From CAZUZD01 sp964624465 (GTDB lineage: Bacteria; Planctomycetota; Planctomycetia; Isosphaerales; Isosphaeraceae), in NCBI GenBank assembly GCA_964624465.1, contig CAZUZD010000159.1, positions 1 through 13,680 of the forward strand: a DNA stretch of 13,680 nucleotides. Direction: 5' to 3'. Under the pieces are notes generated by a model. That model was not told where the DNA came from. It did not search any database and saw nothing but the letters and a program-made list of their open reading frames with translations. This document shows, in pieces, positions 7,031 to 13,680 of this stretch. Position 1 is the stretch's first letter. Each line of letters starts with the position of its first letter. The position numbers and the translations under genes were made by a program.

Positions 7031-7765
7031 ATGCCAGGCGACCCGCCGCCGGCCCCGTTCCCGACCACCCGCTGGAGCCGCGTCGCCGCGGCCGGCGATC
7101 CCGCCGCGCCCGACTCGCCCGCGGCGCTGGCCGGCCTGTGTGCCGCCTACTGGTATCCGATCTATGCCCTGATCCGCCGCCGGGGCCACCCCGCCGAGGC
7201 GGCCCGCGACCTGACCCAGGACTACTTCGCCCGGCTCCTGGAGAAGGGCACCCTCGGCGCCGCCGACCCGAGCCGCGGCCGGTTCCGCGCCTTCCTCCGC
7301 ACCGACTGCGGCTTCTTCCTGGCCGACCAGCGCGATCGCCGGGCGGCGATCAAGCGCAGCGGCGGCCGCGCGACGATCTCCTTCGATGCCCTCGACGCCG
7401 AGGCCCGCTACCGCGCCGAGCCGGCCGACGCCACCACCCCCGAGCGGCTCTTCGACCGCGCCTGGGCCCTGACCCTGCTCGAAGGCGTGCTCGACGCCCT
7501 CGCCGCCGAGCACGCCGAGGCCGGCCGGGGCGCCTGGTTCGAGCGGCTGCGGCCGGTGCTGACCGGGGGCCCGGAGGCCCTGCCCTACGCCGGGATCGCT
7601 GCCGAGCTCGGCACCACCGAGGCCGCCGTCCAGCAGGCCGTCCACCGGCTCCGCAGGCGGTATCGCGACGCCCTCGACGCCCGGATCGCCGCCACGCTCG
7701 ACGCGCCCGACGAGGCGGCCATCGCCGACGAGATCCACGCCCTGTTCACCGCCCTGGCGGACTGA
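7031..7765 (+). CDS. ECF-family RNA polymerase sigma factor
   Basis: A 244-residue extracytoplasmic-function sigma factor that should direct RNA polymerase to a dedicated promoter set. The N-terminus FPTTRWSRV (10-18) is the hallmark of a large planctomycete ECF group. Region 2 spans about 33-105, with the core-polymerase-binding helix RGHPAEAARDLTQDYFARLL at 51-70 and RGRFRAFL nearby. Region 4 spans about 145-217 and ends in the helix-turn-helix YAGIAAELGTTEAAVQQAVH (186-205) followed by RLRRRYRDAL. The C-terminal tail (218-244) is short and has no extra domain. No stand-alone anti-sigma gene is adjacent. Its neighbours are kinase 1 (divergent, carrying a ZAS-like motif) and kinase 2 (97 bp downstream, same strand, probably co-transcribed). 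ECF groups linked to Ser/Thr kinases are known in planctomycetes, and sigma phosphorylation by a kinase is established for EcfP/PknT in Vibrio, so kinase control is plausible here. Confidence 0.95.
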   Translation: MPGDPPPAPFPTTRWSRVAAAGDPAAPDSPAALAGLCAAYWYPIYALIRRRGHPAEAARDLTQDYFARLLEKGTLGAADPSRGRFRAFLRTDCGFFLADQRDRRAAIKRSGGRATISFDALDAEARYRAEPADATTPERLFDRAWALTLLEGVLDALAAEHAEAGRGAWFERLRPVLTGGPEALPYAGIAAELGTTEAAVQQAVHRLRRRYRDALDARIAATLDAPDEAAIADEIHALFTALAD

Positions 7766-7846
7766 TTCGCCAGAATCCCGACGCCGCGCGTCAGCTTCCA
7801 GACCCGTTGCCTTACAGGATGGTGTGCGGACGACATCGCCCACCGC

Positions 7847-7856
7847 GAGGGAGGAG
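7847..7856 (+). promoter_or_regulatory. Strong ribosome binding site of kinase 2
   Basis: GAGGGAGGAG ends 6 bases before the ATG at 7863, by far the best Shine-Dalgarno sequence in the window. It fixes the start at 7863 rather than at 7824. Confidence 0.75.
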
Positions 7857-7862
7857 CCGACC

Positions 7863-10800
7863 ATGGCCGGACCGCCGACTTGCCCCAGCTGCGGCCTGGT
7901 GCTGCCCGCCAGGGCCCCGCAGGGGCTCTGCCCCCGCTGCCTGCTCCGCGACAGCCTCGGCGGCGAGGCCCTGAGCCTCACGCCCGGCGGCGACCTGGGT
8001 GCCACCCTGGACCTGTCCGGGCCGCCGGGCGTGCTGGAGACGCTCGCCACCAGCCTCGGCGCCGTGCCGCGCGTCCTGCTGCGCGACACCGACCCCGGCA
8101 CCGAGCCGCCGCTGCACCGACCCGCATCGCCCGAGATGCCCGGACCGGGGGACCGCACCACCCACCTGCGCCTGCTCGGCGAGATCGCCCGCGGCGGCAT
8201 GGGCGCCGTCCTCAAGGGCCGCGACGACGACCTGGGCCGCGACCTGGCCGTCAAGGTCCTGCTGGAGCAGCACCGGAACAATCCCGACCTGGTGCGCCGG
8301 TTCGTCGAGGAGGCGCAGATCGGCGGCCAGCTCCAGCACCCCGGCATCGTGCCGATCTACGAGCTGGGCGCCTTCGCCGACCAGCGGCCCTACTTCGCCA
8401 TGAAGCTGGTCCGGGGCCAGACCCTGGCCGAGCTGCTGGCCGCCCGCGCCACCCCGGCCGACGGCCTGCCGAGGTTCCTGGGCATCTTCGAGCAGGTCGC
8501 CCAGACGATGGCCTACGCCCACGCCCGGGGCGTGATCCACCGCGACCTGAAGCCGTCGAACATCATGGTCGGCAGCTTCGGCGAGGTGCAGGTGATGGAC
8601 TGGGGCCTGGCCAAGGTCCTGCCCCGGGGCGGGGTGGTCGACGACGCCCACGCCGGCAAGGTCCCCGACCCGGAGACGGTGATCGCCACCGCGCGATCGG
8701 GGGCCGACTCCGACGCGGAGCTGTCGCGGCCCGGCTCGATCATGGGGACGCCGGCCTACATGGCCCCCGAGCAGGCCCGCGGCGAGACGGCGGCGATCGA
8801 CGAGCGGGCCGACGTCTTCGCGCTCGGGTCGATCCTCTGCGAGATCCTCACCGGCGCCCCCGCCTTCACCGGCCGGGGGTCCGGCGAGATCATGCGCCTG
8901 GCGGCCCGGGGCGCGACGGCCGACGCCCTGGCCCGGCTGGCCGCCTGCGACGCCGAGGCCGAGCTGGTGGCGCTCGGCCGCGACTGCCTGACGTCCGAAG
9001 CGGCGGATCGTCCCCGCGACGCCCGCGCCGTGGCCGACCGGATGACGGCCCACCTGGCCGGGGTGCAGGACCGGCTGCACGCCTCGGAGCGCGACCGGGC
9101 GGTGGCCGAGGCCCGCGCCGTGGAGGAGCGTCGGAAGCGCCGCTGGCAGCTTGGCCTGGCCGCCTCGGTCGCCGCGTTCCTGCTGGCCGGCGTCGCGGGT
9201 CTGGCCGGCTTCGTCGCGGTGGTGCGTTCGATGAACGCGGATCTGTCGCGGGCGAATACCTTGCTCGCCGCGCAACGGGCACGAGCCGAGTCCCGCGAAT
9301 CCCAGGCGATCGACGCGGTCAAGCGGTTCCGCGACGCCGTGGCCGACGAGCCGGCGCTGCAGCACAACCCCGGGCTGGAGCCCCTGCGGAAGAAGCTACT
9401 GAAGGAGCCACTGGGGTTCTTCCAGACGCTGCGCGAGCAGCTCCTGGCCGACGGTGACACCCGGCCTGAAGCGCTGGAGCGGCTGGCCTTCGCCGCGTTC
9501 GAGCTGGCGGATCTGACCTCCGAGATCGGCGACCGGGAGGACGCATTGCGGACGCATCGGGAGGCCCTGACCATCTGGGAACGGCTGGCGCAGGAACGCC
9601 CCGCCGACACCGACCTCCAGCGCCGCCTGGCCGAGAGCCAGCTCGACATCGGCAATCTGCTGGGCAAGACCGGCCGGCCGGCCGAGGCGCTGGCGGCCTA
9701 TGAGGCGGCGCTGGCCATCCACGAGCGGCTGGCGCGCGAGCACTCCGCGGTCGTCGAGTTCCAGAGCGGCCCGGCACGGTGCCACAACAACATCGGTGTC
9801 TTGCTGAGAGACATCGGCCGGCCGGCCGAGGCGCTGGCAGCCCTCGAGCGGGCCAGGGCGATCTACGAACGGCTGGTGCGCGAGCAACCGGCCGTCGTCG
9901 CGTTTCAGAGCGGCCTGGCCATGTGCCGCCACAACATGGGCATGGTTCTGGACAACACCGGCCGGTCGGCCGAGGCGCTGGCGGCCTACGAACAGGCCGG
10001 GGCGATCCACGAGCGGCTGGTGCGCGCGCACCCCGACGACATCGACCTTCAGGTCAACCTCGCCGATCACTTCAACAACATTGGCACGTTACTCAGCCAG
10101 GACCGCAGGCTCACCGAGGCCCTCACGGCGTACACGCAGGCCCGGACGATCCGCGAGCGGCTGGTGCGGGAGCATCCCACCTCGACCGACTTCCAGAATG
10201 CCCTGGCCAGCATCCACAACAACATCGGGCAACTGCGCAGCGCGACCGGCGAACCGGTCGAGGCGATCGCGGAGCTGGAGCGGTCGCTGAGCATCCAGGA
10301 GCGGCTGGCACGGGAGCATCCCACCGTCATCGAGTATCAGCGCCATCTGGCCATGTTCTACAACAACCTCGGCACGGTGCTCCGAGCCAGCGGAAAGCCG
10401 GCCGAGGCGCTGGCCGTCGATGAGCGATCCCTGGAGATCCGGAGGCGCCTGACCCGGCAGCAGCCCGAGACCGCGGCGTTCGCGAGTCAGCTGGGCGGTG
10501 CGCTCAACAACCTGGCGTTGATCGAACTGGACGCCGGGCGGTTCGCCCAGGCGCGTGACCGGCTCCGCGAGGCGATCGACTGGCAGGCCCGGGCGCTGGC
10601 CGCGGATCCCGACAATCCGACCTACCGCCAGTTCCTGGGCAACCACCACCACAACCGGATCGTGGCCGCCCTCGGTCTGAACGACGAGGCCCTGGCCGCC
10701 GAGGCGCGCCGGGACCTGGCCGAACTGGCGGCGAGCGGCCCGGGGCTGAAGGCGCTGGAGCCGCGGTCGGTCACGGTACTCGGCGGGCCGAACTCTCAGG

Positions 10801-11264
10801 ACAATACCGTCCGACTCGGCCTGGGCCAGCAGGCCTACGACGCGGAGCGGTTCGCCAGCGCCGCACGCCTGTGGGATGCAGCGATGACGCGCGACCCGAG
10901 GCTCGGCGAGGACCTTGAGGCCGCGCACCGCTACAACGCCGCCTGCGCGGCCGCCATGGCCGGCTGCGGGCAAGGCCAGGACGACCCGAAGCCCGACGAC
11001 ACGGTCCGGGCTCAGCTCCGCAGCCAGGCCCTGGGCTGGCTCAGGGCCGATCTGGACGCCCGGTCCAGGGCGATGGAGGCCGGCGACCCGATGGCCCGCG
11101 CGGCCGCCATCGAAGCCCTCGGTATCTGGCAACAGGCCCCCCACCTGGCCGGCGTCCGCGACGCGGCCGCGCTGGCCCGTCTGCCCGAGGCCGAGCGGGC
11201 CGACTGGCAGGCACTCTGGGATGTGGTGGGCCAACGACTCGCCGGGGAGCCGAAGACTCCCTGA
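7863..11264 (+). CDS. Membrane Ser/Thr protein kinase with zinc ribbon and eight TPR-like repeats (kinase 2)
   Basis: A 1133-residue PknB-type kinase. Residues 7-26 form a zinc ribbon (C7-x2-C10-x12-C23-x2-C26). The kinase domain spans about 102-400: glycine loop ARGGMGAVLKG (109-119), K131 in LAVKVL, HRDLKPSN (226-233), DWG (246-248) in place of DFG, APE (301-303). About 45 extra residues lie between DWG and GTPAYMAPE. Residues 405-428 are charged and probably helical, followed by one membrane segment at about 429-454. Residues 545-928 are eight 48-residue TPR-like units. The C-terminal part (about 985-1133) contains HRYNAACAAAMAG and the ending LAGVRDAAALARLPEAE, both recurrent in planctomycete kinases of this type. 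Topology predicts the kinase in the cytoplasm and the repeats outside. It lies 97 bp after the ECF sigma gene on the same strand, probably as an operon, though its strong own Shine-Dalgarno would also allow independent expression level. Confidence 0.96.
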   Translation: MAGPPTCPSCGLVLPARAPQGLCPRCLLRDSLGGEALSLTPGGDLGATLDLSGPPGVLETLATSLGAVPRVLLRDTDPGTEPPLHRPASPEMPGPGDRTTHLRLLGEIARGGMGAVLKGRDDDLGRDLAVKVLLEQHRNNPDLVRRFVEEAQIGGQLQHPGIVPIYELGAFADQRPYFAMKLVRGQTLAELLAARATPADGLPRFLGIFEQVAQTMAYAHARGVIHRDLKPSNIMVGSFGEVQVMDWGLAKVLPRGGVVDDAHAGKVPDPETVIATARSGADSDAELSRPGSIMGTPAYMAPEQARGETAAIDERADVFALGSILCEILTGAPAFTGRGSGEIMRLAARGATADALARLAACDAEAELVALGRDCLTSEAADRPRDARAVADRMTAHLAGVQDRLHASERDRAVAEARAVEERRKRRWQLGLAASVAAFLLAGVAGLAGFVAVVRSMNADLSRANTLLAAQRARAESRESQAIDAVKRFRDAVADEPALQHNPGLEPLRKKLLKEPLGFFQTLREQLLADGDTRPEALERLAFAAFELADLTSEIGDREDALRTHREALTIWERLAQERPADTDLQRRLAESQLDIGNLLGKTGRPAEALAAYEAALAIHERLAREHSAVVEFQSGPARCHNNIGVLLRDIGRPAEALAALERARAIYERLVREQPAVVAFQSGLAMCRHNMGMVLDNTGRSAEALAAYEQAGAIHERLVRAHPDDIDLQVNLADHFNNIGTLLSQDRRLTEALTAYTQARTIRERLVREHPTSTDFQNALASIHNNIGQLRSATGEPVEAIAELERSLSIQERLAREHPTVIEYQRHLAMFYNNLGTVLRASGKPAEALAVDERSLEIRRRLTRQQPETAAFASQLGGALNNLALIELDAGRFAQARDRLREAIDWQARALAADPDNPTYRQFLGNHHHNRIVAALGLNDEALAAEARRDLAELAASGPGLKALEPRSVTVLGGPNSQDNTVRLGLGQQAYDAERFASAARLWDAAMTRDPRLGEDLEAAHRYNAACAAAMAGCGQGQDDPKPDDTVRAQLRSQALGWLRADLDARSRAMEAGDPMARAAAIEALGIWQQAPHLAGVRDAAALARLPEAERADWQALWDVVGQRLAGEPKTP
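9495..10646 (+). repeat. Eight 144-bp coding repeats (48-residue TPR-like units)
   Basis: Within kinase 2, residues 545-928 repeat with an exact 48-residue period. The recurring marks are HNNIG-like starts (conserved Gly at 597, 645, 693, 741, 789, 837), then GRPAEALAAYE, then IHERLVREHP. Units at 545-592 and 881-928 are more diverged. Phrases such as the codons for GRPAEALA and ERLVRE are also well conserved at DNA level, so unit number could change by recombination. A 48-residue spacing is longer than the classic 34-residue TPR and resembles kinesin-light-chain-like or extended TPRs. Confidence 0.85.
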
Positions 11265-11292
11265 GCCACGCCACCCGGCCGGCGCAACGCCA

Positions 11293-11328
11293 GACGCCCG
11301 GCCGGGAAGCGGATCCCGGTCGGGCGTC
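11293..11328. terminator. Strong hairpin between convergent genes, likely bidirectional terminator
   Basis: A 15-bp stem pairs 11293-11307 with 11314-11328 with only one G/T wobble position, around the six-base loop AGCGGA. It starts 28 bases after the kinase 2 stop and lies 36 bases beyond the enolase stop. There is no T-tract on either strand, so termination without a U-tail, or an mRNA 3'-end stabilising role, is possible. Confidence 0.6.
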
Positions 11329-11364
11329 GGGTTCAGGCAGTGCGAGGGGAACCGGCAGCCGGGC

Positions 11365-12717
11365 TCAGCTGCGGCGCTTGAGCAGGCCGGCGCCGTAGAC
11401 GGCGGTCGAGCCCAGCTCTTCCTCGATGCGGAGCAGCTGGTTGTACTTGGCGACCCGGTCGGTGCGGCTGGCGCTGCCGGTCTTGATCTGACCGCAGTTG
11501 GTGGCCACCGCGATGTCGGCGATCGTCACGTCCTCGGTCTCGCCCGAGCGGTGCGAGAGCACGGCCGTGTAGCTGTTGCGCTGGGCCATGGCCACGGCCT
11601 CGAGCGTCTCGGTCAGCGTGCCGATCTGGTTGACCTTCACCAGGATGCTGTTGCAGGCGTCCTTGGCGATGCCCTCGGCCAGCCGCTTGGGGTTGGTCAC
11701 GAAGAAGTCGTCGCCGACGATCTGCACCTTGTCGCCCAGCGCCTTGGTCATGGCGCTGTAGCCGGCCCAGTCGTCCTGGTCGAGCGGGTCCTCGATCGAG
11801 AGGATCGGGTACTTGCTCACCCAGTCGGCGAACAGGCCGATCATGTCGTCGGTCGAGAACAGCTTCGACGGGTTCGACTTCCAGAACTTGTAGCCCTTCT
11901 TGTCGCCCTCGTCGAAGAGCTCCGAGCAGGCGCAGTCCAGGGCGATGGCGAACTGCTGGTCGCGGCCGGCGGTGTAGCCCGCCTTGTCGATGGCCTCCAT
12001 GATGTACTTCAGCGCCTCCTCGTTGTCGAGGTTCGGGGCGAAGCCACCCTCGTCGCCGACGGCCGTGTTGTGGCCGGCCTTCTTCAGGACGGACTTGAGC
12101 GTGTGGAAGACCTCGGCGACCCAGCGGATGCCCTCGCTGAACGAGGTGGCACCCACGGGCATGACCATGAATTCCTGGAAGTCGATCTTGTTGTCGGCGT
12201 GCTTGCCGCCGTTGATGATGTTGGCCATCGGCACCGGCAGGATGCGGGCGTTGGGGCCGCCGAGGTAGCGGAACAGCGGCAGGCCCGAGCTCTGCGCGGC
12301 GGCCTTGGCGGCGGCCAGGCTCACGCCCAGGATCGCGTTGGCGCCGTAACGGGCCTTGTTCTCGGTGCCGTCGGCGGCCAGCATCGCGTGGTCGAGGCCC
12401 GCCTGGTCGGTGGCGTCGCGGCCCACGACCGCGCCGGCCAGCGCCGTGTTGCCGTGCTCGACGGCCTTCTTGACGCCCTTGCCCAGGCAACGGCCCTTGT
12501 CGCCGTCGCGGAGCTCGACCGCCTCGTAGATGCCGGTGCTGGCGCCCGAGGGCACGGCGGCGCGGCCCAGCGAGCCGTCGGCCAGCAGGACGTCGGCCTC
12601 CAGCGTCGGGTTGCCGCGGCTGTCGAGGATCTCGCGGGCGCGGACCTCGACGATCTCGGTGTCGGGGTTGGCGTGGAAGACCGAGCGGCTGGCGGGGGCG
12701 TGATCCGGGTGACTCAT
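11365..12717 (-). CDS. eno: Enolase (phosphopyruvate hydratase)
   Basis: A 450-residue glycolytic enolase converting 2-phosphoglycerate to phosphoenolpyruvate in the cytoplasm; in other bacteria it also occurs in RNA-degradation complexes. Near the N-terminus are AREILDSRGNPTLEADV and the mobile loop SGAST (57-61). Catalytic E223 lies in GDEGGFAPN. Magnesium ligands are D261 (ALDCA), E309 (SIEDPLD) and D336 (GDDFF). Catalytic K361 lies in LVKVNQIGT. The signature SHRSGETED is at 388-396. Everything needed for activity is present. The start at 12717 leaves about 20 residues ahead of the usual enolase start, and no ATG lies closer to the conserved part; GGAG lies 12 bases upstream. A further in-frame ATG at 12786 would lengthen this extension. 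It is a single-gene unit convergent with kinase 2. Confidence 0.98.
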   Translation of the reverse strand: MSHPDHAPASRSVFHANPDTEIVEVRAREILDSRGNPTLEADVLLADGSLGRAAVPSGASTGIYEAVELRDGDKGRCLGKGVKKAVEHGNTALAGAVVGRDATDQAGLDHAMLAADGTENKARYGANAILGVSLAAAKAAAQSSGLPLFRYLGGPNARILPVPMANIINGGKHADNKIDFQEFMVMPVGATSFSEGIRWVAEVFHTLKSVLKKAGHNTAVGDEGGFAPNLDNEEALKYIMEAIDKAGYTAGRDQQFAIALDCACSELFDEGDKKGYKFWKSNPSKLFSTDDMIGLFADWVSKYPILSIEDPLDQDDWAGYSAMTKALGDKVQIVGDDFFVTNPKRLAEGIAKDACNSILVKVNQIGTLTETLEAVAMAQRNSYTAVLSHRSGETEDVTIADIAVATNCGQIKTGSASRTDRVAKYNQLLRIEEELGSTAVYGAGLLKRRS

Positions 12718-13078
12718 CGTCGGTGACGGCTCCAGAAACAATCCGAGAGATAGAGAGATTCTGCGGTCGAGCACCCGACCGTCCACCCCGCCCCGGGCGG
12801 GACGCAGGTCGATCCGGTTGGGGTGCCAGGAGGGAGGGTGATCGATCCGGTCAGGCGCGGCGGTGTGGGTTCATGGGTGTGGTTCGAGGCCGGCGCGGCC
12901 CGGGCTTGTGCGTGTGCTTGAGCGTCGGGATCAATGCGGGACGGACCCCACCCCGGTGGGAAAGGCGGGGATCGGGGACATCAAGGGATGAAGGTCAGCA
13001 GGAGCGGGGTCCGTCACGCGGTGCGGCACACGGTGCCAGTTCCTGGGCACGATCGGCCGGGTTCCGGCCGGCCAATCG

Positions 13079-13115
13079 CGCGGGTCGGGCCCCCTCGTCC
13101 AGGGCGCGACCCGCG
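13079..13115. repeat. 37-base hairpin in the gene-free region
   Basis: CGCGGGTCG (13079-13087) pairs perfectly with CGACCCGCG (13107-13115). Inside, after one symmetric G/G mismatch, GCCC (13089-13092) pairs with GGGC (13102-13105), leaving a nine-base loop. A shorter perfect hairpin (GGCCGG, GTT, CCGGCC; 13055-13069) lies 9 bases before it. It could be a terminator or a structured RNA part for a transcript not otherwise visible. Confidence 0.5.
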
Positions 13116-13340
13116 GCCTCTCCAGACCGGCCACCGAGCTTCTCCCCACCGCTCCGGCCGCGACCCCCGCGACGGGGGCCCGCACCCGGGGCGGCCGGCG
13201 CCTGCGCCGGTCCCCACGCCCAACTATTGTGGCGAGTTTCGGGGGGAAACTCCACGCCCAAGATCCGACCGGCGGCCGGGAACCGCCCCCCAGGGGGGCC
13301 AGTCCGGTCCCGCGAAACCGGTCGAACGGGGGCCTGACTC

Positions 13341-13412
13341 CGGGGCTCGTGCTCGCGGTGCGGGCGGCGTTCGCCTCCCACCGTGAGCCCCGTCACACCG
13401 GCTGGCGTGACG
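13341..13412. repeat. Two adjacent stem-loops in the gene-free region
   Basis: CGGGGCTC (13341-13348) pairs perfectly with GAGCCCCG (13385-13392), and inside it CGGTGCGG (13356-13363) pairs with CCACCG (13378-13383) apart from one bulged base. Directly after, CGTCAC (13391-13396) pairs with GTGACG (13407-13412), with a further CC/GG pair around GGCT. The two share two bases, so they would compete at the boundary. Confidence 0.45.
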
Positions 13413-13680
13413 GCGACTTGCCTCCGGGCCCTTACGTTATCGGCGCGGCGCGCGCCCGGCTTGACCCCCGGGACACGGGCCGACCGCAATTCCCCGAACC
13501 CCAAAATGGCGAAACCACTTACGGCGGATTTTCGCCTCAGCCTCGCACGATCGCTGCGGCGCGCACGAGCCCTGCGAGCCGCACCCCGGGCCTGTTCGCC
13601 CCGACGCTCGCAGCCGGGCCCGGCCGGCCCCGGATCGGGTTCAGATTGCCCGCCCGCGACCCGGGGCGACCCCGGACCAC

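Larger units (their letters stand above)
12718..13680. other. 963-bp region with no credible gene, rich in inverted repeats
   Basis: Open frames here encode only Pro/Arg/Gly-rich strings without recognisable domains, which is expected of G+C-rich non-coding DNA. The enolase promoter must lie near 12718-12800. Clear inverted repeats are CCCGCCC/GGGCGGG (12787-12801), GACGGACCCC/GGGGTCCGTC (12940-12949 with 13006-13015), 13055-13069, 13079-13115, CCCCCG/CGGGGG (13164-13178), 13234-13252, GCCCCCC/GGGGGGC (13285-13299), 13341-13412, GGCGAAA/TTTCGCC (13508-13514 with 13530-13536) and CTGCGAGC/GCTCGCAG (13572-13579 with 13606-13613). Small A+T-richer islands near 13221-13240, 13425-13442 and 13490-13536 could be promoter sites for something beyond the window edge. 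No tRNA or rRNA was seen. Confidence 0.6.

Noticed and set aside
6878..9365. Long minus-strand frames across the sigma gene and the front of kinase 2
   Set aside because: Both overlap genes with clear family motifs; the translations are low-complexity and contain no recognisable domain.
9495..10646. A CRISPR-like or satellite array
   Set aside because: The 144-bp period is in frame, the units are imperfect and encode TPR-like helices; there are no short identical repeats with unique spacers.
10089..11234. A 381-residue minus-strand frame over the repeat part of kinase 2
   Set aside because: Its apparent internal repeats are simply the reverse strand of the TPR-like coding repeats.
12718..12786. 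An upstream in-frame ATG extending enolase by 23 residues
   Set aside because: The extra residues have no counterpart in enolases, and the ATG at 12717 already leaves a longer N-terminus than usual and has GGAG upstream.
12876..12890. GGTTCGA resembling a tRNA T-loop
   Set aside because: No acceptor stem, D-arm or anticodon arm can be formed at the right distances on either side.
12995..13504. Minus-strand 169-residue frame, and plus-strand frames at 12723-13337 and 12934-13386
   Set aside because: Translations are Pro/Arg/Gly-rich without domains, frames on both strands overlap one another, and no ribosome binding site is convincing.

Overview
This is a very G+C-rich window that looks like a planctomycete chromosome, probably from the family Isosphaeraceae. 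The lineage is inferred from the protein families: an ECF sigma factor of the 'TTRWS…' type sits between two large membrane-anchored PknB-type Ser/Thr kinases with TPR-like C-terminal halves. One kinase has an N-terminal anti-sigma-type zinc motif and the other a zinc ribbon. This family mix is characteristic of planctomycetes.

Layout: (1) 1-316 is gene-free and full of palindromic repeats, including two tandem elements that can each fold into a multi-branched structure. (2) 317-2403 (minus) is a two-gene redox operon, a zinc alcohol dehydrogenase followed by an aldo/keto reductase. (3) 2404-2703 is a divergent promoter region with a 28-bp palindrome. (4) 2704-3897 (plus) encodes a secreted esterase with an N-terminal E-set domain and a C-terminal esterase-D-type hydrolase. 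(5) 3898-4103 lies between convergent genes and carries another copy of the dispersed repeat from the window start plus a second REP-like hairpin. (6) 4104-11264 is the signalling cluster: kinase 1 (minus), a 290-bp divergent control region, the ECF sigma factor (plus), and kinase 2 (plus, 97 bp downstream of the sigma gene). (7) 11265-11364 carries a strong hairpin, probably a bidirectional terminator. (8) 11365-12717 (minus) is enolase. (9) 12718-13680 shows no credible gene but many inverted repeats.

How the parts may work together: kinase 1 carries a complete four-ligand ZAS-like zinc motif (C14, H39, C43, C46) of the kind used by anti-sigma factors, and it is transcribed divergently from an ECF sigma gene that has no separate anti-sigma gene beside it. 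The simplest model is that the two kinases sense something through their TPR-like halves, which are predicted to lie outside the membrane, and control the sigma factor by binding, phosphorylation or both. This is inference; the sequence shows only domain content and gene order. The enolase, redox operon and esterase show no sequence link to this cluster.

The strongest non-coding signal is the repeat family: one 26-bp exact match between 27-52 and 3977-4002, a third related copy inside the element at 100-178, and a diverged tandem partner at 193-276.
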